DNA of 64,000 nt, from positions 124,001-188,000 of the forward strand of contig CAWIIF010000003.1 in NCBI GenBank assembly GCA_963836015.1, in the 5' to 3' direction. The position numbers and the translations under genes were made by a program. The notes under the pieces were generated by a model. It ran no database searches. It was not told where the DNA came from and saw nothing but the letters and a program-made list of their open reading frames with translations. Below are positions 9,498 to 17,464 of this stretch, in pieces; the stretch's first letter is position 1; every line of letters begins with the position of its first letter. This stretch comes from CAWCDJ01 sp963836015. GTDB lineage: Bacteria; Acidobacteriota; Terriglobia; Bryobacterales; Bryobacteraceae.

Positions 9498-11113
9498 TTG
9501 AGATCGCCCGCTTCGGTGACGGGGTGGGCCGCGGCGCCGGCGGCGAGATCGATATACGTGGCCTGGAGTACGTGTTTCGTACGGTCGTCCTGAACGAACG
9601 CCACCACGGCCAGATCGCCGCGATCGATCTTGTACTTCTTCTCGGAGAACTGGAAAGCTTCTCCACGATGGCCCTTGGCCTCGTAATCGTCCAGGTGCGC
9701 TTTGATGGCGCGGCTGATCTCATCGAGATCGAAGGCGCGGTGGAATGTTTTTTGCGTGCCGAGCGGCTCACCGGCGACCGCGCGGACGACCATCGGGTGG
9801 AACCGGATGCCGTTCTCGCCGTTGTAGCGTAGCTCCTTTTCGACCAGGGCGATCCGCAACTCGAGATCCTTCGACTCGCTCTTCACGTCCTGGACGACGA
9901 CCTGCACGTTGACCACACTGCCGGAGAGGTTCGCGTTTGCCGTGAAGTCTGCCTCCGGCGGAGTGTCGAGGTCTTTCTCTACATCCTTGTTGAACCGATC
10001 GTAGATGCTCTTGGCCTCATCGCGCGGACCGCCGCCAACGGTCTTCTTGCCGTCGATGACGTAAGTCGGGACGCCGTTGACGCCGTAGTCCTTGGCGCGC
10101 GCCTGGGTATCCGGATCGGTCATGGGGTCGGGCCGCGGAACGTGCTGGTGGTACATCAGTACGGCGAAATCCTGATGCGGGTAGCGGGCCATGGCGGCCT
10201 CGAACGCGAGGTCCGCGCCGGCGCAGGGCGGGCAGCCCGACCCGGTGAAGACTTCGGCCAGCACGACGCGGCTGGTTCGGCCGGCATCCGGGTGATACGG
10301 CTCGACCGCCACCGGGTTGGGGAACCGCTTGTGATACTCGGCATCGAGCATGGCCTCGAGGCCGTCAACGGAGCCGTTGTGCTGCTTGCGGTAGATCGCT
10401 TCCAGAGCCTCCGATGCCGTCTTCGGCGCCATGCCGCTGAGACGCGCGGGGATCAGGTAGTCCAGTGCTTTGGCATCCTCCCCGGCTTTGGCGGCCAGTT
10501 CGCCGAGCGCGGCGTTCGCCGCGGGGTTGGCGGGATTGCCGGCGTGCGCCTCCTCGAGCAGTTTCTGCCCTGTGGCGGTCTGCCCGAGCTGTACCTCGAT
10601 GCGGCCGAGGGTGGCCAGGCGGGCGGCCCGGGTCTCCAGAAACCGCTTCTGCAGCTCTTCGGGCTTGGGCTTCTGCTTCCGCTTTTCGGCTGCGGCCATC
10701 TGTTCCTTCAGGTAGGGGGCGAGGCGCATGGAATCCACACCCAGGCGCGCATAGCGTTCGGCATCTTTCAAGAGAAGGCTGCCATCGAGAAGGCGTCCGG
10801 CGATTTGGTTCGCCACGGAGCCGCGGTTCTTTTCCGGGGCGGCGCGGTAAATACCGGCAGCCAGTTTGAGGATGCGGTCCTGCTGCTGTGGGAAGTGTTT
10901 CACGAGCGTGGATAGGATCAACTGATCGGCCGATTCCTGCATCTCGCTATCGGGAAAGTCCTTCTTCCACTTCTCCAACGCATCGATCTTCTGCTGGGGG
11001 TCCATCGTGCGGCTGGCGGCCGTGTAGGCCTTGGCGTCGGGCGGGGTTTCGGGAGATTGCGCCTGGGCTGCGGACAGGGCCAGGGCGAAGACGACGATCC
11101 GGACGAGCATCAC
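9494..11113 (-). CDS. Secreted TPR and thioredoxin-like protein with CPPC motif
   Basis: 539-residue protein with a signal peptide (MMLVRIVVFALALSAAQAQ). Residues about 40-260 are helical repeats resembling tetratricopeptides (for example ARLATLGRIEVQLGQTATGQ). From about residue 285 there is a thioredoxin-like domain with the active-site motif GSGCPPCAG and a downstream cis-proline context GVPTYVIDG. The C-terminal 150 residues are a beta-rich extension (VVNVQVVVQDVKSESKDLEL) of unknown role. The gene overlaps the DsbD-N-like gene by four bases (ATGA), so the two are co-translated. Likely an extracytoplasmic disulfide reductase or oxidase; direction of electron flow is not determined. Confidence 0.8.
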   Translation of the reverse strand: MMLVRIVVFALALSAAQAQSPETPPDAKAYTAASRTMDPQQKIDALEKWKKDFPDSEMQESADQLILSTLVKHFPQQQDRILKLAAGIYRAAPEKNRGSVANQIAGRLLDGSLLLKDAERYARLGVDSMRLAPYLKEQMAAAEKRKQKPKPEELQKRFLETRAARLATLGRIEVQLGQTATGQKLLEEAHAGNPANPAANAALGELAAKAGEDAKALDYLIPARLSGMAPKTASEALEAIYRKQHNGSVDGLEAMLDAEYHKRFPNPVAVEPYHPDAGRTSRVVLAEVFTGSGCPPCAGADLAFEAAMARYPHQDFAVLMYHQHVPRPDPMTDPDTQARAKDYGVNGVPTYVIDGKKTVGGGPRDEAKSIYDRFNKDVEKDLDTPPEADFTANANLSGSVVNVQVVVQDVKSESKDLELRIALVEKELRYNGENGIRFHPMVVRAVAGEPLGTQKTFHRAFDLDEISRAIKAHLDDYEAKGHRGEAFQFSEKKYKIDRGDLAVVAFVQDDRTKHVLQATYIDLAAGAAAHPVTEAGDLK

Positions 11114-11254
11114 ACCTCCTTATCGGACGGACTAGCGAACTTGGGTGTCCGGTCTGTCCCCTATTTTACCCGGTGAAATCCGCAGAGCGTGGAAATCATC
11201 AACAGGTTATGGAAAGGGAGAAGAGTATCCGATTATACTGGAGTTCTTACCGAG

Positions 11255-12067
11255 ATGAGCACCCCATTGCAAATCGTGGTCTGCGGAAGTATCGTTCCGG
11301 ACCCACTGCAGACGTTGGAGCCTGTCAGCGGCCCCGGCGGTCCCACGCTGAAGAATGAGATGATGCTGCCGGCGGTGCTGGATCCGTGGGCCGGGCATGC
11401 GCTGTTCGAAGCGGCGAACCTGGCGCAGAAGACGCCCGGCAGCAAGGTATGGCTGGTCAGCCTGGGACCGAAGGCCAAGCTGCAACAGGTGATGATGACG
11501 GTGGGTCAGAAGGCGCCGTTCGAACTGGTCGCGCTGGATGGACCGGCATCCGGGTTCACCGATTCCTTTGGCACGGCGGCGGCCCTGGCGGCGGCGATCG
11601 AAGGGATCGCCGGGCTGGACCGGGCGCGGCTGCTGGTATTCGGCGGGTGGGAATCGGCGTCGCGCGGCGCCGGGTCCACGATGCAGATGGTAGGCGAGAG
11701 GCTCGGCATCACGGAGCAGTTTCAGGGCGTGGACCGCGTCACGGTGCGGGAAGACGGCAGCTTCGAAGTGCTGGAGCGGATCGAAGGCGGGCGGCACCAG
11801 GTATCGGTGTGCGGAGGGCCTCCGGCGGTGCTGGGGTGGGCCACCGGGCACCTGCCGGAGCCGCGCAACAATCCACAGGTGGGGATGGCGAACATGCGCG
11901 GGATCATGCCTGCGCTGCAGCGGGCCAAAGCAGCCCCGGTGGCCGCCGGAGGTCTGTGCTTCGCCTCGGTAAACCTGCCCAAGCAGCAGCGGGAAACACG
12001 GGTGGTGAAGAACATGCCCGCCGAAGAGATTGCCCGCGAGATCGTGGCCTGGGTGCGGGAGGAATAA
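11255..12067 (+). CDS. etfB: Electron transfer flavoprotein beta subunit
   Basis: 270-residue EtfB/FixA family protein. The nucleotide-binding core is visible as KVWLVSLGPKAKLQQVMMTV, followed by DSFGTAAALAAAIEG, DRARLLVFGGWES and a late LPKQQRETRVVKNMP. The start ATG 11255 is preceded by GGAG at 11 bases and gives STPLQIVVCGS, the usual beginning of the family; the upstream in-frame ATG (11189) has no supporting features. The etfA start follows the stop after one base. The heterodimer carries FAD and should link the acyl-CoA dehydrogenase to the ETF-QO encoded 5 kb upstream. The sequence is divergent from classical EtfB, so the electron donor is an inference. Confidence 0.82.
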   Translation: MSTPLQIVVCGSIVPDPLQTLEPVSGPGGPTLKNEMMLPAVLDPWAGHALFEAANLAQKTPGSKVWLVSLGPKAKLQQVMMTVGQKAPFELVALDGPASGFTDSFGTAAALAAAIEGIAGLDRARLLVFGGWESASRGAGSTMQMVGERLGITEQFQGVDRVTVREDGSFEVLERIEGGRHQVSVCGGPPAVLGWATGHLPEPRNNPQVGMANMRGIMPALQRAKAAPVAAGGLCFASVNLPKQQRETRVVKNMPAEEIAREIVAWVREE

Positions 12068-12068
12068 C

Positions 12069-13079
12069 GTGGAAAAGATACTGGTTTTGGCGCATACGGA
12101 AGCGGACGGAACCCTGGCGAAGCCGGCGCTCGAAGCGCTGGCGGCGGCCCTGGCGCTGGGCGGCGAAGTGACTCTCGGGCTGGTGGGCGCCGAGGTGCGG
12201 GCGGCCGCGGATCAGACAGCGGGGTGCGGCGCAGTGCGGTTTCTGGCGGTGGCCGGCGAAGCGTTCGCGCAGCCGCGCTACGCTACCGATGCCGCGGCGG
12301 CGGAAGCACTCTGCCGCGCGGCGGGCGCCGGACTGGTGATCGCGCCGGCGACGTCGCGGTGGGCCCGGGCGCTTCCCGGCGCGGCGTACCGGCTGGGCGG
12401 CCGCGTGGATACGCACGCCACGGGGATCGCGCCGGTCAACGGGGTCCCGGCAGTCACTCGCTGGTTCTACCGGCAGCGCATGGAGGGGGTGCTGACGCGC
12501 TCGGAGCGGCCCTGGGTGGTGCTGCTCGACCCTGGCTGCGTTACGCCCTGGAGCGGTCCGGGAGGCTCGACGGAGCCGGAGCCGGTAGCGGTGGAAGTGC
12601 CGGCTACGCGGACGGCGGTCACGGGCATCCGCGCTCCACTGGCCGATGAGCAGACGATCCGCCCGGATGCGAAGCTGCTATTCGTCGCCGGCGCGGGGTG
12701 GACCAAGAAGCAAGCCGACGGAGCGGTTCACGCGGCGGAGGCGGAATCGCTCATCCTGGGATTCCTGCGCGGCGCGCAGGCCTCGCTGGGGGGCAGCAAG
12801 TCGCTGGTCGATCTGAGCGGGGAAGGCGAAGCGGTGCTTCGCTTCATGACGCACCTGAACCAGATCGGCCAGACGGGCTCGACGCCGCGCCATCCGAAGG
12901 GACTTTCGACCTGCTGCCACGGGGAAGAGCCGCACGTAGTGGGCTGGCGGTTCATCACGGAGCGCCGCGCCATCAACCTGGACGCGAACTGCGGCTGGGC
13001 GCGCGGGAAAGCGGATGTGCTGTATGTGGCCGATGCCTTCGAGGTGATGGGGCACGTGAACCGCTTGCTGGGCGCGTGA
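12069..13079 (+). CDS. etfA: Electron transfer flavoprotein alpha subunit
   Basis: 336-residue EtfA/FixB family protein, the FAD-binding partner of EtfB. The N-terminal half has KILVLAHTEADGTLAKPALEA. The C-terminal FAD domain has KLLFVAGAGWTKKQAD, the flavin-binding segment NQIGQTGSTPRH and the terminal KADVLYVADAFEVM. The start is GTG at 12069, one base after the etfB stop and 7 bases after a strong GGGAGG that lies inside the etfB end; this spacing argues for translational coupling. The segment STCCHGEEPHVVGWRF near residue 275 is unusual in containing a CC pair. The downstream gene begins 21 bases later. Confidence 0.82.
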   Translation: MEKILVLAHTEADGTLAKPALEALAAALALGGEVTLGLVGAEVRAAADQTAGCGAVRFLAVAGEAFAQPRYATDAAAAEALCRAAGAGLVIAPATSRWARALPGAAYRLGGRVDTHATGIAPVNGVPAVTRWFYRQRMEGVLTRSERPWVVLLDPGCVTPWSGPGGSTEPEPVAVEVPATRTAVTGIRAPLADEQTIRPDAKLLFVAGAGWTKKQADGAVHAAEAESLILGFLRGAQASLGGSKSLVDLSGEGEAVLRFMTHLNQIGQTGSTPRHPKGLSTCCHGEEPHVVGWRFITERRAINLDANCGWARGKADVLYVADAFEVMGHVNRLLGA

Positions 13080-13100
13080 GGGCGGGTGTACTTTAGGTCG

Positions 13101-13718
13101 ATGGCGGTGAAGCAATCGATATACGGTGTGCACCCGTCGGTGGCGATGGTGCAGGACTGGGTCGCCACGCTGAAAGAGAAGAGCGGGCGGTCGCTCGACG
13201 AGTGGCTGGTCCTGGTAAAGAAGTCCGGGCAGAAGACGGAACGGGAGCGCCGCGACTGGCTGAAGAAGGAGCACGGCCTGGGCACGAATTCCGCCATGTG
13301 GATTGCGGGGCGGGCGGAAGGCAAGGAGACCGAGACCGACAGTCCCGAAGCCTATCTGAAGGCGGCCGAGGGTTACGTAGAGGCGATGTTCGCGGGACCG
13401 AAGAAGGTGCTGCGGCCGATCTACGAGGAGCTGCTGCGGCTGGGCCTTGGCCTGGGCAAGGACGTGAAGGCGTGCCCGTGCCGGACGATGGTCCCGCTAT
13501 ACCGGCAGCATGTGTTCGCGCAGATCAAGCCGGCGACGCGGACGCGCATCGACCTGGGCTTTGCGCTGGGCAGCCGGAAGGCGGCAGGGCGTCTGATCGA
13601 TACGGGCGGGTATGCCAAGAAGGACCGGATCACGCACCGGATCGGGATCTCGTCATTGGATGAGATCGATGGGGAAGTGAAGCGCTGGCTGGGTGCGGCA
13701 TACGAGGCGGACAAGTAG
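13101..13718 (+). CDS. DUF4287/DUF5655 domain protein
   Basis: Cytoplasmic protein of 205 residues without signal or membrane segments. The first 75 residues resemble DUF4287 (SGRSLDEWLVLVKKSG, then REWLKKEHGLGT-like sequence). The C-terminal part resembles DUF5655 (a predicted DNA-binding or nucleic-acid-associated fold) with ACPCRTMVPLYRQHVFAQIK and ending in KRWLGAAYEADK. Start ATG 13101 is taken because it gives the family-typical MAVKQSIYG; an ATG five codons upstream is possible. Its role is unknown, and it lies 21 bases after etfA without an evident functional link. The tRNA-Val follows 49 bases later. Confidence 0.7.
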   Translation: MAVKQSIYGVHPSVAMVQDWVATLKEKSGRSLDEWLVLVKKSGQKTERERRDWLKKEHGLGTNSAMWIAGRAEGKETETDSPEAYLKAAEGYVEAMFAGPKKVLRPIYEELLRLGLGLGKDVKACPCRTMVPLYRQHVFAQIKPATRTRIDLGFALGSRKAAGRLIDTGGYAKKDRITHRIGISSLDEIDGEVKRWLGAAYEADK

Positions 13719-13767
13719 CGCGGGGATCCCGGATTCAGGTAGACTTGAGTGAGCATCCAGCCTAATC

Positions 13768-13844
13768 GGGCGCGTAGCTCAGTTGGTTAGAGCGCCTGCT
13801 TCACACGCAGGAGGTCACAGGTTCGAGTCCTGTCGCGCCCACCA
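13768..13844 (+). tRNA. tRNA-Val (anticodon CAC)
   Basis: A 77-base cloverleaf including an encoded CCA. The acceptor stem GGGCGCG pairs with CGCGCCC. The D-arm is GCTC/GAGC, the anticodon stem CCTGC/GCAGG encloses loop TTCACAC (anticodon CAC), and the T-stem ACAGG/CCTGT encloses loop TTCGAGT. All stems pair perfectly. The 3' part of this gene is duplicated at 32780-32829, so this is the intact attachment-site copy of an integrated element. Confidence 0.97.
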
Positions 13845-13846
13845 TT
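13797..13846 (+). repeat. attL: left 50-bp direct repeat (3' part of tRNA-Val)
   Basis: Bases 13797-13846 are identical, base for base, to 32780-32829. The repeat begins in the anticodon stem and ends two bases after the CCA. This is the classical core of a tRNA-integrated element, in which the incoming DNA restores the 3' end of the tRNA gene. The bases just outside differ (C against G on the left; A against C on the right), which fixes its limits. Confidence 0.92.
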
Positions 13847-13851
13847 ATTTT

Positions 13852-13893
13852 GGCTCTACGCCCTTAATGGGGGCAGACCCCGCCTCGACTGAT
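13852..13893 (+). repeat. ISL3 terminal inverted repeat, left
   Basis: 42 bp beginning GGCTCTACGCCC and ending TCGACTGAT. It pairs with the right repeat at 15099-15141, with a five-base mismatch block at positions 8-12 and one extra base in the right copy. Confidence 0.88.
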
Positions 13894-13895
13894 TC

Positions 13896-15089
13896 TCACG
13901 AACACATAATCTTAACCCTCAACCGGTAGTTATTGAAATTGCGAAATCCGTATGCCTGGCGCTGCAGGACTTCCATCTTCGTGTGGAAGCCCTCAGTGAT
14001 GCCGTTGTTCCGGGTAAAGCGCCACATCATGGCAACCTCGATTTTCCACGATTCCAGCGTCTGGCCGAGTTGTACCAGTTGCGCCACCCCCGCCGTTTTC
14101 AGGTCTTCTAAGGCGCGCAGGAAGCGATTGGCCAGATGCTGGCACTGTTTGCGCGTACGATGCTTCTTCAGCAGTAGATAGCAGAGCCGCTGTTTAAAGC
14201 GGTAGATCTCTCGCAAAACCGGGAACTGATCGAAGTACAGCTCGAGTTTGGCCTTCTGCTCCAGCTTGAGATTGTGACGATGACGGCGCATCAGCGAGAG
14301 CAGACCGCGGTGCCGGGCTCCGGTGGGATCGATTTCCCGCCAGCAGGCCAGGAAGTGATGGTTAATCAGCCGGATGACGTGGAATCGATCGGCCACGATC
14401 TTGGCCTTGGGGAAGTGCTTGCGGACGAGCACGCGGTAGACGCTGGCCAGGTCCATGCAAACGACCCGCACGCGGTCTTTGCCCGGGAGTCTGGCCAGGT
14501 AGTCCTCCAAGACCGCTTCGCTGCGTCCGAGCACGACATCAAAGACCCTGTGCCGACGCAGATCGCAGAAGGTGGTGGCGTAGCCGTCCTTCTTAGAAAA
14601 GAAATGCTCGTCGATGCCGAGAACGCGTGGACACTCGGCACCACGCCGCTCTGCCAATTCCCGCCTCAGAAAGTCATGAAACCAGCGCTCGACGGTGGCG
14701 CTGCCGACCGCCACCCTCTGGGCCAGCCGGCTGCGATTGACACCGTCGTAATGATTGACAAAGACCTGGCGACGGAACGGCTCGGTCGACCGTTTTCGTG
14801 GCAAGATCCCCGGCAATCGCTGCCAGAAACTGCGGCCGCAGTCCTTGCACCGGTACTTGCTCGACTCCACCTCCAGCACGCACTGCCGCAATCCCCAGCA
14901 CTCATGGCGCGGCGCCCGCATTCGCTTGTCCTTGATCCGCAGCCGCTGGCTGCCGCAATCCGGACACGCATTCGGCCCCGCGTAGCGGGCCGAGATCCGC
15001 ACCATGCCCGAAACTTCCTCGATGCCTGTAGTCTGGTATCCAGGCAGACCTAAAACCGCTTCTGGACTGATCAAAACAATTCTCCTCAA
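13896..15089 (-). CDS. ISL3 family transposase (intact)
   Basis: 397-residue DDE transposase. The N-terminus carries a four-cysteine zinc-finger region (CPDCG near residue 42 and CKDCG near residue 80). The helix-turn-helix segment RVAVGSATVERWFHDFL follows. The catalytic core has VLGIDEHFF (first Asp), RVVCMDLASVYR (second Asp) and a late GITEGFHTKMEVLQR (Glu). Length is normal for the family and the gene fits inside the inverted repeats with 44 bases to the left end, so this copy is probably functional. Confidence 0.93.
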   Translation of the reverse strand: MRRIVLISPEAVLGLPGYQTTGIEEVSGMVRISARYAGPNACPDCGSQRLRIKDKRMRAPRHECWGLRQCVLEVESSKYRCKDCGRSFWQRLPGILPRKRSTEPFRRQVFVNHYDGVNRSRLAQRVAVGSATVERWFHDFLRRELAERRGAECPRVLGIDEHFFSKKDGYATTFCDLRRHRVFDVVLGRSEAVLEDYLARLPGKDRVRVVCMDLASVYRVLVRKHFPKAKIVADRFHVIRLINHHFLACWREIDPTGARHRGLLSLMRRHRHNLKLEQKAKLELYFDQFPVLREIYRFKQRLCYLLLKKHRTRKQCQHLANRFLRALEDLKTAGVAQLVQLGQTLESWKIEVAMMWRFTRNNGITEGFHTKMEVLQRQAYGFRNFNNYRLRVKIMCS

Positions 15090-15098
15090 GAATGTTCT

Positions 15099-15141
15099 AT
15101 CAGTCGAGGGCGGGGTCTGCCCCCATTAATGATCTAGAGCC
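15099..15141 (-). repeat. ISL3 terminal inverted repeat, right
   Basis: 43 bp. On the minus strand it begins GGCTCTAGATCATTAATG and ends TCGACTGAT, mirroring the left repeat. It lies just upstream of the transposase start (15089) and probably includes its promoter. Confidence 0.88.
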
Positions 15142-15163
15142 ATTATTTTCAACCACTTGCAAG

Positions 15164-16211
15164 GGCTCTACGCCAATTCGAAGTTGCGGAAGCCGTAGGC
15201 CTGCCTGCTGATCGTTTCCATTTTGTTGTGAAACCCTTCGGTGATTCCGTTGGATCGCGTGAACCGCCACATGCGCACGATCTCCTGGGACCAGGAGTGG
15301 AGCGTTTCGCCCAAGGCGACAAGGGGCATCAGTCCGGATTGGCGCAATTCGACGACCGCGCGCAGAAACCGGGGAATCAGCTTTTGGCACTGCCGTTTGT
15401 TTTTGTGTTTCTTCAGCAGCAGATAGCAGAGGCGCTGTTTGAAGCGGTAGATCACGTCCAGAGCCGGCCGCTCGGCCAGGTAGGCCATGAGCCGGAGTTT
15501 CTGTTCCGGTTTGAGGTTGTGGCGATGGCGCCGCATCAGCGATAGCAGGCCGCGGTTCTTGGCGCCAACCGGATCGATCTCTCTCCAGCAGGCCAGGAAG
15601 TGGTGATTGACGAGCCGGATCACGTGAAAACGGTCGGCCACGATGACCGCCTTGGGAAAATGCTTTCTGATGATCGAGCGGTAGACCACAGCCAGGTCCA
15701 TGCACACGATCCGCACCTGCTCTTTACCCTCAAGCCGAAGGAAATAGGACTCCAGGGCCGCTTCGGAACGGCCGAGTACGACATCGTAGATGCGGTGATT
15801 CTTCAGGTCGCACATGGTGGTGGCGTAGCCTTTGCGGCGGGTGAAGAAATGCTCGTCGATGCCCAGAACCTTGGGGCATGCCGGCGCATGGTCCTGACGC
15901 GCGCGTCGTTGCAGTCGGCGGAGGAAATAGCGCTGCACCGTCGCCGCTCCAATGCCCTTCTGTCTTGCCAAGCAGCTCCGGTTAATTCCATCCAGGTGCT
16001 GCTGAAAGACCATCTCCTGGAAGCTCTCGCTGGCTCGCTGGTACGGCTGGATGCCTGGCGTTGACTGGCGAGACGAGCGGCCGCAGTCCAAACAGCGGCT
16101 CTTGCGCACTTGCAAGTCCAGGATCCCACGGCGGAAACCCCAGTCATCGTGCCGCACGGTTCTCCGGCACCAGCCCTTGTTTCGCAGACGCGATCCCCCG
16201 CAATGCGGGCA
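15164..16211 (-). mobile_element. Truncated second ISL3-family element
   Basis: The left end at 15164 begins GGCTCTACGCC, the same 11 bases as the neighbouring complete IS. The other terminus and the first 40 or so transposase codons are missing, and the element stops abruptly at 16211, where it joins a CoA-disulfide-reductase-like reading frame. The transposase here is related to but clearly distinct from the adjacent one, so this is an independent insertion followed by deletion, not a tandem copy. Confidence 0.75.
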
Positions 16212-16553
16212 CGATAAGACCAGGGCATCATAGGATTCGCGGTATTCGCGTCCGCTATCGACATCGCGAACTGTGATCTCCCTCGACTGCCGGCAGATCG
16301 AGACCGCTTCATTGCGAAGGCGAACCTCAATATTGAAGCGCTCTCGAAACAGGTCCGGGCTGGCGAGAAGGAGCTTTGACTCTTCCTGGATCACATTGCC
16401 CACGAAGTAGGGCAGACCACAATTCGCGAAGGAGACGTAGTACCCGCGATCGAGAATGACGATATCCGCGTCCTCGTCCAGTCTCCGCAGGCGCGCGGCG
16501 CATGACGCGCCGCCAGCGACACCGCCGACGATTATCACCCGTTTTCTGGCCAT
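15168..16553 (-). pseudogene. Chimeric frame: CoA-disulfide reductase N-terminus fused to ISL3 transposase
   Basis: A single uninterrupted 461-codon frame made of two unrelated parts. Residues 1-114 are the FAD-binding start of a CoA-disulfide reductase/NADH oxidase-like enzyme: RVIIVGGVAGGASCAAR and the active-site motif SFANCGLPYFVG with Cys45. At residue 115 (base 16211) it switches to an ISL3 transposase lacking its own first 40 residues but retaining CPHCG and CLDCG zinc ligands, KVLGIDEHFF, RIVCMDLAVVYR and GITEGFHNKMET. The C-terminus is also shortened, with the stop falling inside the IS end. The reductase half cannot be functional. Whether the fusion has transposase activity is unknown. 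It follows the NifX-like gene by 21 bases, so the original reductase was in that operon. Confidence 0.82.
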
Positions 16554-16574
16554 GGGTTCACATCGGGAAGGGGT

Positions 16575-16928
16575 TCAGCACGTGTGACCGTGATGATCAC
16601 AGCCGTTTTCTCTGGTGATAAGATTGCCGTCCAGATATTGCCGTACAAGTGCCAGCGGTGGTTCGGAGGGCGCTCCCGTCAGAACCTCGATCGAGGCTGC
16701 CTGGAAAAGGGAGTGCGCTCGCCCTCCCATCCCTCCGGCGATTACGAGGTTCACGCCACGTTCCTTAAGCCATGGCGGCAGGAGCCCTGGCTGATGTTCC
16801 GGAGCCAGCACCTCGGTCGTCGCTGTCGGTTGCTTCGTAGCCAGATCGACGTCGACGAGGGCGAATTTTTCGCAATGCCCGAAGTGCTGGGCAAGTCGTC
16901 CGTCGGCAATAGGGATAGCAATTCGCAT
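16575..16928 (-). CDS. NifX/NifB-type dinitrogenase iron-molybdenum cofactor domain protein
   Basis: 117-residue single-domain protein of the dinitrogenase iron-molybdenum cofactor biosynthesis family (MTH1175/NafY-like). The characteristic beginning is MRIAIPIADGRLAQHFGHCEKF, broken here as MRIAIPIADG and AQHFGHCEKF. A later Gly-rich turn is NLVIAGGMGGRAHSLF. The tail DHHGHTC has three His and a terminal Cys, a probable metal-binding end. No nitrogenase genes are nearby, so the role is probably metal-sulfur binding or electron transfer, not nitrogen fixation. It is the first gene of a minus-strand unit whose second gene was the CoA-disulfide-reductase-like frame now fused to a transposase. 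Confidence 0.83.
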   Translation of the reverse strand: MRIAIPIADGRLAQHFGHCEKFALVDVDLATKQPTATTEVLAPEHQPGLLPPWLKERGVNLVIAGGMGGRAHSLFQAASIEVLTGAPSEPPLALVRQYLDGNLITRENGCDHHGHTC

Positions 16929-17066
16929 CGTTATTTCGTCCTTTCAATCAGAACCATCGAGTTGCGGTGGAAAGGGGCGAAATCAGCGTCGCCGGCGCCC
17001 TCCACTCGGTCGCACCAGGAGCCGCATTCCGACGGCTTTCAATCGCAGGTCTGTTGTGCGATATTA

Positions 17067-17087
17067 ATAGGTGCAACTAACACTTAT
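17067..17087 (+). promoter_or_regulatory. Dyad ATAGGTG-N7-CACTTAT overlapping a -10 box (site A)
   Basis: The right arm runs into TATACT (17085-17090), a good -10 hexamer on the plus strand. The surrounding 35 bases (17056-17090) align with 24831-24866 at about 28 positions. It lies between the NifX-like gene (minus strand) and the MBL-remnant/trmO genes (plus strand). Confidence 0.5.
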
Positions 17088-17141
17088 ACTAAAGTGACAC
17101 TGAATTGGCGTCAAGCGAGCGGGCGGAAGCCTGGCCCTGGC

Positions 17142-17360
17142 CAAGACGAGTTCTTCGGACTGCTGGGGGGCGTGCACCTCTGGCGCTCAACGCGCCAGGA
17201 ATTGGAAACAAACGGCAACGCGATCGGCAGGCGGAAGTTCCAGATCATCGCTCCGTGTCACTGCACGGGTTTCGGAGCAAACTCGTATCTGCGCACCCGC
17301 TTTAACTCGCTGGTACAGGAGGTGGGAGTCGGTACGCGCCTGCATTTCGGTGAACGATGA
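17142..17360 (+). pseudogene. C-terminal remnant of an MBL-fold metallo-hydrolase
   Basis: Only the last 70 or so residues survive: GLLGGVHLW, then IIAPCHCTGFGANSYL and VGVGTRLHFGER before the TGA at 17358. The PCHCTG and VGT...F pattern is the end of a metallo-beta-lactamase-fold hydrolase of the dihydropterin-related type. The upstream catalytic half (HxHxDH) is not present in any frame, so the gene is 5' truncated. Its stop overlaps an ATG (17357) in the frame of the downstream trmO gene, a leftover of translational coupling. Confidence 0.6.
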
Positions 17361-17464
17361 GACGCGCCTACCATCAATGGCAGAAGCAGAAGCGCCTCGC
17401 CGCCGTGCTGATGGGCAGTAGGTGGAGGGCACAATCGAAGCAAACCGATAAGGGACTTCAATCC

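Larger units (their letters stand above)
13852..15141 (-). mobile_element. Complete ISL3-family insertion sequence
   Basis: 1290 bp. The left inverted repeat is 13852-13893 and the right is 15099-15141; both start GGCTCTA and share TTAATGGGGGCAGACCCCGC and TCGACTGAT, differing at about six positions. The flanking 8 bp ATTATTTT occurs at 13844-13851 and again at 15142-15149, the 8-bp target duplication expected of ISL3. One transposase gene fills the element. The target duplication starts on the last base of the tRNA-Val CCA, so the IS landed immediately next to the tRNA without damaging it. Confidence 0.92.

Noticed and set aside
15154..16116. The 10-mer CACTTGCAAG occurring at 15154 beside the second ISL3 end and again inside its transposase
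   Set aside because: Too short and not at the other element boundary; probably chance, not a target duplication.
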